This document shows, one piece after another, positions 55,937 through 64,000 of a stretch of DNA of 64,000 bases. Each line of letters opens with the position of its first letter. Within the stretch, counting starts at the first letter, position 1. This stretch comes from Isoetes taiwanensis (lineage: Eukaryota; Streptophyta; Lycopodiopsida; Isoetales; Isoetaceae), in the NCBI GenBank assembly GCA_021234155.1, contig JAJEKV010000070.1:4678754-4742753 (forward strand). The letters are read 5' to 3'. The position numbers were made by a program, and so were the translations under genes. The notes beneath the pieces were generated by a model. It ran no database searches, had not been told where the DNA came from, and saw only the letters and a program-made list of their open reading frames with translations.

Positions 55937-57180
55937 GCTTAGAGGCCTAAACGCTAGGGGAACCATTAACCGCAGATCTTATAGAAGAGCAAACCCCACC
56001 CGCACTTCACCCCCTGAAGGAACCTCGCTTTGAAGATATGGAACCCATGACCCCAGAGGAGGAGATAGCCCAGATGAGGACGGACCCGAACAGATAAAGG
56101 CATTACCGTCCGCCAAGCAAGCGTGAGTGGGTTCGCGGGCAACGCCGCTGCCGCAAGCATCAGCCTCTGAGGGCAGGAAAAGACAAGAAGAGGAGCAAGA
56201 GAAGGAGATCCTCCAGCCCGGAATCTTCCGGACTCAAGTTCGTGACCGACCCGGAAGAGGAAGAGGAAGAACAGTCCGAAATCCAACAGATGGAAGGCGA
56301 GGAACACCCCGTGATGGACGATAAAGAGACACTGTGGCCTCCGACTACCGTAAGAAGATAGATTCCCGTGACCGGCAATGTATGGAAGGCCCGGAATCGA
56401 ACAGCCTCGTGGGAGAACAGGTCGATTAGAAGCAGTAAGCATGGCTGGACTAAATGAGTGAGTACGGCAACGCTTTATGGCATGAAAGACAAAGACAAAG
56501 GCGTGGGCTGCAAATGCCAACTTGAAAGGAGCCGCACGGATTTGGTGGAAGGGTTATGCAAAGGCACACGGGTTTGAGCAGGGATGCTTGTAAGTTCGTA
56601 AAGTTTGCTAAAGCCTTCGCCATTACGCTCCAAGGGAACATAAGTCCAAAGATGATGCAAAGAAGCTTTACCGGCTGCAAAGAAGGCAACAAATCACCCA
56701 GAAATATACGAGGAATTCATGAGGCTAAGGTCAGTATGTGCCGGGTTAGGAGAGAAGCATGCAAGAGAAAGCTATGTCGAGGGGGCTGAATGAGGAGATC
56801 CGCAAGCTTGTGAGAGAGCAATAAACCCTAGGACAAGATCGTAGAAGCGTAATCCAAGGCTATAAGCTTGCAGGGCTCGTGACCCTCGCATTAGCGGCAC
56901 AAGCAGCGCATTTCCGTGAGAAAGGCAAGGCTTACTGAAGCTATAGCCCTGTGGCAGCCCCAGTCCAAATTTAGAGCCCAATATGGTGGGAACCAGGGAA
57001 GCAAAGAGAGAAGAAGCAGTGTCCTTCAAGGACAAGCAGAAAGGTCAAACTACTCCAAAGCAAGATAATCCTTTTGCAAGCAATGCCCAAGGAAAAGAGG
57101 CAGGAGTGCATAGAAAAGCAAATTGTGCTTTCGGTGCTTCCCCCACCGGCCATAGGACAGCAAACCGCCTTACGCCATGA
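55937..57180 (+). pseudogene. gag: gag and zinc knuckle, copy 2
   Basis: The capsid motif RIWWKGYAKAHG (near 56540) and the nucleocapsid region near 57100-57180 are present in shifted frames. The DNA around 56905 reads GGCACAAGCAGCG where copy 1 has its TAG codon, so no stop is supported at that site in this copy. Confidence 0.78.
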
Positions 57181-59094
57181 GTGCAAAATGCGGAGTTGGG
57201 AGATTGGGACACCCGCCTGACGACGACGGCTAAGAGGCCCGCGACTACATTCCGTGGTGAGGTCATATCTTTGCCGCAATAGATACAGCCGTATGCAAGC
57301 AGAGCCAAGATAAGGTAATTTCCACAAGAGGGAAGGCCAAGGCCAAGTCCTTCATAGTCTTGATAGACTCGTGAAGTAGCCATAACTTTGCATCCCCGTA
57401 ATGGTTCAAATGTTGAAGTTGAAGCCGCTAAAGTCAAAGCCAAGACCCGCTTGTCTTAGCAAGTGGTGCAAGAGAAGGCGACGGGCGGGCAAGAGAATTA
57501 ACTTCGACATCGACTTGCCAGGGATTAATATCCAGATGGGGGCAGAAGTAATGGGCATTGGCAAGTATGACTTGATCATAGGAATGGAGTACCTTGGGAC
57601 AGCAGGGGCCATTATCGACCGCGGAAAGCGGAAGGTGACCTTCCTAACGCCCGGACGGCAAGATCATCGAAATCACAAAAGAAGTTGTCCCCATCATGCA
57701 ATGCATGTCTTCTAAGAGACCGCTCAAGTGCATCAAGAGTGAGCAAGTGGCATACATCTTCAAACTTGAGACTAGTGAGCCGAATCGGAGGAAGTAAAGA
57801 AGACAAGGTGCTCAGCAAGTTGCCGGGCTAAGTAGCTAAGCTTAATCACGGAGTTCCATGATCTCTTTCCGATGAGATCAAGCAAAACCCCCTCCTTATA
57901 GGGGAGTCGAAAGTGCGAGATAGCACTCAACCGTGAACAAAGCCAACAAGCAAGGCTCCATATAGAATGACAACGCCAGAGTTGCCCGAGTCGAAGAAGC
58001 AGCCTGGAGTGAGCTTCCGACCTAGGTTTCATTAGACCTAGTGTCTCCCCGCTTGGGAGCCCATTCTTTTGTCAAGAAGAAGGATGGATCTTTGAGGATG
58101 TGCATAGACTATAGACAGCTTGAATAAGCACACCATTAAGAACAAGTATGCGCTCCAAGATCGACGACTTTGATGGATCAGCTCCAAGGTGCAAAGATCT
58201 TCTCCAAAATCGACTTAAGGTCGATATCATCAGATCAGATAAAGGAAGAAGATATCCATAAGACCGCCAGACGCGGTATGGGCATTATGAGTTCACGCGA
58301 ATGCCTTCGGCTTATCAAATGCCCCCGCAACGCTCATGAGGCTCATGAACGATATCTTCGTGGAGTTCCCGGACACCTTTGTGATTGTTTTCTTTGATGA
58401 CATTTTGGTGTATAGCAGATCCCTTTGAAGAGCACGCACAACACTTGAGAAGAGTGCTAGAGAAGTTGAAGAGGCACCAGTTGTACGCCAAGTTGTCGAA
58501 GTGCCACTTCGCAACAGAAAAGGTGGAGTATCTAGGTCATGTGATATCAGCAGAAGGCATCTCAACAGACCCCGCCAAGATTGAAGCCGCCATTCAAGGG
58601 CGGGCGAAGAATGTGCATGAAGTCGAAGTTTCCCTCGCCTAGCGTGGTACTACAGAAGTTCGTGAAGAACTTTGCTAAGATAGCAGCCCCTTAATGCACT
58701 GACAAAGGGGCGTAGAAGGTGAAAGATTGGGTAGAGAGCATTGGCACAAGAAAGCCCAAAAGGGTTTGAATTGTTGAAGGAAGCTTTAACAACAGCCCCA
58801 GCCTTAACCCCGCCGACCGGAGAAAGATAAGCTTGTAGCAACAGATGCGGAGTAAGATAGCTACAGGTGCAAAGGTTTATGCAAGAAGGGCGGTGGTAGC
58901 GCATGATTCCGGGAAGATGAACGACGCCAGACGCCGCTTACCCAACGCATCGATCAGAGTTGCTTGGCGGTTGTCGTAGCATTAAGAATATGGAGGCATT
59001 ATCTCTTGGGAAGGAAGTTCCAATTGATACCGACCATCGAGCCTCCAATATGTATTCACACAACCACACCTTAATCTGAGGCAGCGGAGATGGA
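57181..59094 (+). pseudogene. pol: protease, reverse transcriptase and RNase H region, copy 2
   Basis: The protease active-site region (VLIDS, near 57356) and downstream core ([21 protein letters not shown]) are clear. RT motifs: [16 protein letters not shown] near 58075, FDDI near 58395. Unlike copy 1, this copy continues with VEYLGHVISAEGISTDPAKIE (58524 onward), KFVKNFAKIAAP and the RNase H region to 59094. Frames are broken throughout by small indels. Confidence 0.82.
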
Positions 59095-60727
59095 TGGAGT
59101 TCCTCAAGAATACGAATTTTGATATAGTCTACAAGCTTGGAAGCTCAATGTGGTAGCAGATGCGCCAAGACATCCCCCGACAACTAGAGTGCATTGTAAT
59201 GTAATTTCGACGCCTCCAAATGACTTTGGTAAGAGGATTAAAGAGTCCTTGCCAACGGATGTGGATTTCAGGGAAGTATGGGCAAGCCTTCTAAGGAGGC
59301 TAGAACAGATAAAGAGCCGGAGGCCTTCAAGCATTATAAGAAGGAAGGCAACCTGTTATACCATAAGAACAAGTTGTGCGTGCACCAATCATCAGGTGTA
59401 AGGGAAGTTGATCCTCCATGACACGCGACAACAGCCCAATAGCTGGCCATGCGATTCATGAAAACATATTTCAAAAAGCGCAGCAGCCTATTATTGGCCG
59501 TGAATGAAGAAGCAAATAGCTCGCTACATCAAGGAATGCCAGCTATGTCAGACGAAAAGCCGGAGCAACTTCAATTCCAGAGAGCTTTAGAGCCATTAGC
59601 GTGCCAAACGCCAAGTGGGAGGTGATTAGCATGGATTTCATCACGGTTCTCCTAAGGACCGTAAGAGGGAAAGATGCCTTGATGGTAGTGGTCGACAAGT
59701 TGTCTAAGATGGCACATTTTGTACCTTGCAGGACCACGATACAGCTATGGATACAAAGAAAGCTCTTCACCAAAGAGATCTTCAGGCTTCATGGCATGCC
59801 AAGGGAGATCATCTCCCACAGGGATCCGGTTCATGAGCCACCTTTTGGCAAGACCTCTTTGGCGACGATCATCCGCATCGGGTATCCATGAGCACGCATA
59901 CCATCCCCTCGACGGATGGCCGACGGAGCGGACCAACAGAATTTTAGAGGACATGCTACTTAAACTATGTCCGAATAAGCAAAGTATGTGGAAGAATTTA
60001 TTCACTTGGTGGAGTTTGCATACAATAGCACCAAGCAGAATCATCCCAAATGTCGCCATTTATGATCAATTACGGCTATCGCTGTTTAACTCCGCACACT
60101 TGGCACAACCCCGCGTCAAAAGTGGAAGTTTCGCAGCCAGATGTTGGCCGATATGCGCAGCCTTTGTGGGAAGAAGTTCGAGGGTACCGCTAGCGCAGAA
60201 GAAGTCGCCGGAAGAGCATCGGCCGACAAGCATCGTAACGCGAAGAGAGTTCAAGTTGGAGACGATGTTTGGCTCAAGATCAAGGTGAAGCGGTGAAGCT
60301 CGGGGATCGGCAATTGCAAGAAGCTTGCTCCAAGGTGGGCTGGACCCTTCCGTAATAGTCGAGAAAGTAGGTAATCAAGCCTACAAGCTAGACTTGCCAG
60401 CATTAACCTAAAGATTCATAAGGTCTTCCACGGAGTTTGTTTGAAGAAGCATACCCCAAATCCGCACGGTCTTGATTCGGCCAACGTTGTTGGAAATGAC
60501 GGAGGAACAATTGGAAATAGTTCCGCACTAATTCTTGATAAAGCTTTCAAGAAAACGAGGAGATCAAAATTCTCCAAGATTTGGTCAAGTGGAAACACTA
60601 CCGCTGGAAGACGCTGACGCGGGTAATTAAGAAAGATTTAGTGAAGCAAGATCCACAGCTTTATGGAGCAATGGGACGGGTAAGGTCATCTCCTCAAGAA
60701 ATCGCTCAGGCATGTCGATTTGTGTAG
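59095..60727 (+). pseudogene. pol: integrase and chromodomain, copy 2
   Basis: Zinc-binding and catalytic segments are readable (ISMDFITVLLRTVRGKDALM, FRLHGMPREIIS), then IN C-terminal and chromodomain sequence (LDKAFKKTRRSK near 60535). Where copy 1 has its TGA (34321), this copy reads CGA (near 59970). Confidence 0.8.
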
Positions 60728-61585
60728 GTTAATTTGTGTAGTTAAGATTAATCTACGCATGCAACCCACGCTTTAGTATGGGTCGCATAAGAGCTGTTAC
60801 CGATGATGGGACCACTACGGTGATCTCTAGGGCGGGTGTAATGTCAATGTAGGCATGACCGCCAGTCAAACCAATGATGAGTGGAAGGTAGATTAGAAAG
60901 TTCTACTGGCCCCATCTAAGTAGACGACCTCGAGAGAAAAGGAGGTCATTAAGAATGCATTGATAGGAAAAGCACCTTTAGCCCCATATATGCTTTGATA
61001 GGAGGGAATATCCTTCGCCCTTCCACACGAGAGGGATATCCTCCAATGGCAACTAGAGGTGTAGGCATGAGCCATATAGGCATGTAGGTGCCGCCTCCGC
61101 CATAATGGAAGATTCACCCTCTTCCTACCGGGAGATTAGCCATGCATCCATGTAGATAGGTGGGTGGTCACCATATAACCAAAAAATTTTAATTAATAAT
61201 TAAATGGTACTAACGTAGTGTCGACCAAACAACCAATAGAGCGCCCGAGGGCAAGGAGGTCGGACTATCGAAGAAGACGCAAAACACAAATTTTGTTGGA
61301 GGTGTTGCAAGGAATGAAGAGTGCCTCGAACGTTAATTTTAAATTTTGATAAACTTAATCGTAATGTTAAGTGAAGTTTGAGTAATCTGTTTAGTAATGT
61401 CGCGGAATTGATAAGTTATTTCTTAATATAATGATGTAATAATGTCATAAAAATGTTACCCTTGAGGTAATTGTAATAAATGTGTAAGTTTTATAGGAGT
61501 ATATCGTATGCATCAAAGCATGATTGCAAAATAAGGAAGATTCCAAGGTGGAGAACCACGTACATGTCAGGGACTTCATCATTTC
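60728..61585. other. non-coding 3' region of gypsy copy 2
   Basis: Homologous to 35080-35929; nothing coding seen. Confidence 0.6.
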
Positions 61586-61597
61586 AAGGTGGGAGAA
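61585..61597 (+). promoter_or_regulatory. polypurine tract, copy 2
   Basis: CAAGGTGGGAGAA directly before the TGTGACG of the 3' LTR. Confidence 0.78.
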
Positions 61598-62080
61598 TGT
61601 GACGCTCATACCTTGAAATGAAAACTCCCCCGTGACGATATTGTAATTGCCATCGCCACGAGCGCCACCCCCCATTGACGGTAATTAAACGTGTAGCCAA
61701 ATCAACTAGCCCTAAAAGCAACACTTGCTAAGAATGTGCATTAGCATTAATGTGCACATTTTCCAATGTACACTTAATGTGGGCACACATTTCCATGTGG
61801 CCACTTGATGCCAAGTGGGCCATACCCTTAGGTGCAATTTCCAATGTGCACATTTCCAATGTAACATTCATTAATCACACACATTTCCATGTGAGCACAT
61901 TTGGGTCTGCACACATTTCATGTGGGCACATTTGGCCACCTAGTCCCTTAAAGGCAAGTGGGCCCATTACCACTATCCACATGCCAAAATGATAATTGGA
62001 ACCCTAAACCCCCCTTGTCTATATAAGGTTGAAACCCTAATTAAACAATTTTTATCACTTTTAGGGCTTTAGAACTCTGT
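61598..62080 (+). repeat. 3' LTR of copy 2, first part only
   Basis: Matches the 5' LTR of this copy for about 480 bp, up to the phrase GGGCTTTAGAACTCTG. After that LTR and tRNA-array phrases alternate and the LTR can no longer be followed. Confidence 0.8.
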
Positions 62081-64000
62081 TTTGCACACTCAATGGGACT
62101 CGAACCGCAATCCCGCACTTTGCCCAAATGAATTGCCTCCTTAGTTCCTCGAGATTTGGTAATTTTGATTTGATAATCAACAATATAATCACGCTCGGTC
62201 GATATGAGGGAGCCCTTCCTTTTAATATTACCTAACCAATTGAGATAAGCCAAAAGTTACTTTTAGTCATCAAATCAACGCCTTATGGGCTAGAAAAGAT
62301 TGCCCATAGATGCCCTCAGATATCCAGATAATTGAATCTAAAACAATCACCTCCACTTTCTGTTCTTGCTATACAATATGTAGATGAGGCCACAATCTCT
62401 TGATTATAAATGGAAAAACATTAGTATTGGAAGGAAACCTATTCTTGCATGTTGCTCAATTTTTATACAAGCAATATAATAAAACAACCAAGTACATCAT
62501 TCTTCCTAGGCTATCAATAAAGACATTTTATTGCATTTGATAACCAATTTGCTATCCCTTAATCATTTTTTTCATTGCTAGTTTTCTTACACACTTTCTT
62601 TTTTCCCTTTTTTTCTTATTTTCCACCGAACATTTTACTTTTTCTCCTTCTCTCTCTTTTTTTTTTTTATCCTCTTCTCCCTCCTCTTTTTCTTCCTTTT
62701 CTCCTTCTCATTTTTTTTGGAACTCCCTTTCCCTTTTTTTTGAAAAAAAATTCCTTCCCATTACCTTTCCCACCCTTCCCAATTTTCTCAATCTTTTCCC
62801 CTTTCCTTTTCCCATTCATTTGTACAAATCTATTTTCCCTTATCTTTCTCATGCCCCCCAAAATTCCCTTTTATAAATGGGTTTTATGTTTTGAGCTTCC
62901 TCTTTCCAACCCTCTTCTTCTTTATCTCATATCTCTTTTTCCCATTTTCTTTTTTTTTTTTCTCATGCCTTTTTCCTTTCCTTCCCCCTTTCCGCCTCCC
63001 TTTTTACTTTTCAAGTTCCTTCTTTCATCATTTCCCACCCTTTGCATTTTTGCTTTGGGTAATTTCCTTATTTCACTTCCCCTTTCCATTTCTCTTTTCC
63101 CTTTCCCTTTAAATTCCTTTTGTTTCCTTTCCCCTTTCTCCTTCCTTTCTCTTACTCTTTTCCTTTTCCTTTTTCCCAAATGAGTAGATTCCAAGATAAT
63201 TTTTTAACAATCATTTTTTACTTTGCCTTTTCTTCCGCAATTTACCCTCTTCCCCTTTCACGTCCTATTCCCAATTTTTTTTTTTTCTTTTCCCTTTCCC
63301 ATGTTAAAACACTTTATTTTTATCCATTATCACCCTTTCCCTCTTCGGTTTTTTTGATAATTTCCCTTCCTCTTTTCCCATTTCCCTCCAAATTCCCATA
63401 GATTTTTTTCTTTTTAATTTTACCTTTTAACCATTTCCTTTTTCCTTTTCCTTCTTTTTTCATCATTTTCTCTTTTTCATGCCCTTTTCCAATTATTTCG
63501 ATTTCCAACATTATTTTCCTCCTCACTTTTCCTTTCCATTTTTCCAAGATAATTTTCCATTCCATTTTTTCCACCTTTTTCTAAAAACCCTTTTTTTATC
63601 CTTTTCCCGACCCTCTTCCCCTTTTCCCTTTTCCTCCAAAATTATTCCATGTTTTAACACATCAAATTTTGATTTTCCTTTTCCCTTCCAATCTTTTTCA
63701 ATAAACTTTTTTTACTTTCCTACCATTTTCCTCTTCTGGGCAGGCCAGATCCTTGAATTTCCTCTCATTTCCCTGATAACTTGTATCATGCCCTTTTCCC
63801 CTTTTTTACCGCCTTTTTCCTTTTTCCTTCCCTTTTTATTTTCCAAGCCCTTTTTTCCCCCAGTAGTGAAGAATTCTTATCTTCCCCTTTTCCCTTCGAC
63901 ACAAAACTTTTAGGCCTTCAAACAACCAAGCCCCTTTGACTTCTTTTTCCTCCCTTCCCCTTTTCTTTTCCCTTAATGGTCCTCAATGAAACCCCCTTTT
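62081..64000. other. mixed sequence of LTR, tRNA array and pyrimidine tract; probable consensus artefact
   Basis: From 62081 to about 62575, LTR phrases (GAATTGCCTCCTTAGTTCCTCGAGATT) alternate with array phrases (GCACACTCAATGGGACTCGAACC, GATTTGATAATCAAC), followed by a garbled array spacer. From about 62580 to the end, pyrimidine-rich sequence, the complement type of the Helitron purine tracts, is interrupted by array phrases in array order: AAATGAGTAGATTCCAAGAT near 63178, AGTAGTGAAGAA near 63862, CAAACAACCAAGC near 63918, CAATGAAACC near 63985. No gene is credible; the long Phe/Pro/Ser frames are composition artefacts. Confidence 0.7.

Larger units (their letters stand above)
50076..62080 (+). 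mobile_element. Ty3/gypsy chromovirus, copy 2 (indel-rich)
   Basis: Collinear with copy 1 from LTR to LTR: LTR, Met primer site, inverted repeats, H3-like gene, accessory gene 2, gag, pol, polypurine tract, start of 3' LTR. It keeps the RT-RNase H segment deleted in copy 1. Dozens of 1-3 bp indels break every frame, but many fall at CTG/CAG sites and look like sequencing error; the true coding state is unknown. The 3' LTR dissolves after about 480 bp into mixed sequence, so the right end and target duplication cannot be checked. Confidence 0.9.

Noticed and set aside
62575..63913. Plus-strand ORFs of 144-202 codons
   Set aside because: Pyrimidine-rich low-complexity sequence in a region that is probably a mixed consensus.

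Overview
The window looks like transposon-dense nuclear DNA from a land plant. It holds a CACTA element with the plant-type end CACTACAAGAAA, Helitrons with TC...CTAG ends, a large Ty3/gypsy chromovirus primed by initiator-Met tRNA, and a tandem array of plant-like tRNA genes. I could not assign a species. I saw no ordinary host protein-coding gene; every protein-like sequence is mobile-element coding or a captured fragment.

Layout. (1) The base layer is a tandem array with a period of about 0.9 kb. Each unit carries four tRNA genes on the minus strand, alternating tRNA-Thr(AGU) and tRNA-Arg(UCU). It appears as four blocks (1-3117, 9741-15144, 21560-24874, 39844-44893). These blocks rejoin exactly when the insertions between them are removed, so they were one array of at least about 16.9 kb. 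(2) The insertions are an unassigned TIR element (3118-9740, flanked by TATCA), a CACTA element (15145-21559, target duplication AAT), a gypsy element (24875-39843, target duplication CTCTC) and a Helitron (from 44894). (3) The gypsy element carries its own 2.2 kb Helitron inside the 3' LTR, with a captured CCHC zinc-knuckle gene fragment. (4) 44.9-50.1 kb holds Helitrons, two of them filled with nearly pure purine sequence. (5) 50.1-62.1 kb is a second copy of the same gypsy family. (6) 62.1-64.0 kb reads as a mixture of unrelated sequences and is probably an assembly or consensus artefact.

Main discovery. Between the 5' LTR and gag, the gypsy element carries two extra genes, each with its own TATA box. 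The first is an intact 418-codon gene whose product starts MARTKQTARK, the exact start of the histone H3 tail, and ends in an 89-residue histone H3 fold. About 320 residues of unrelated acidic, basic and proline-rich sequence lie between them. The same element encodes an integrase with a chromodomain, the module family that reads H3 tails. Upstream of each accessory gene sits a pair of about 67-bp inverted repeats 200 bp apart. Their inner arms differ between the two element copies but stay self-complementary. The second accessory gene is unknown, has an acidic tract and is broken by frameshifts. The element therefore looks like a retrotransposon that has taken over a histone H3 gene and kept it.

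Reliability. Positions 1 to about 26,500 and 50,076 to about 62,080 are full of small indels relative to cleaner copies of the same repeats. The changes cluster at CTG/CAG (CTG becoming CCG, TCG or CTCG), which suggests sequencing error at CHG-methylated sites rather than biology. Frame breaks in those stretches should not be read as real mutations. The stretch from 26.5 to about 50 kb looks clean.
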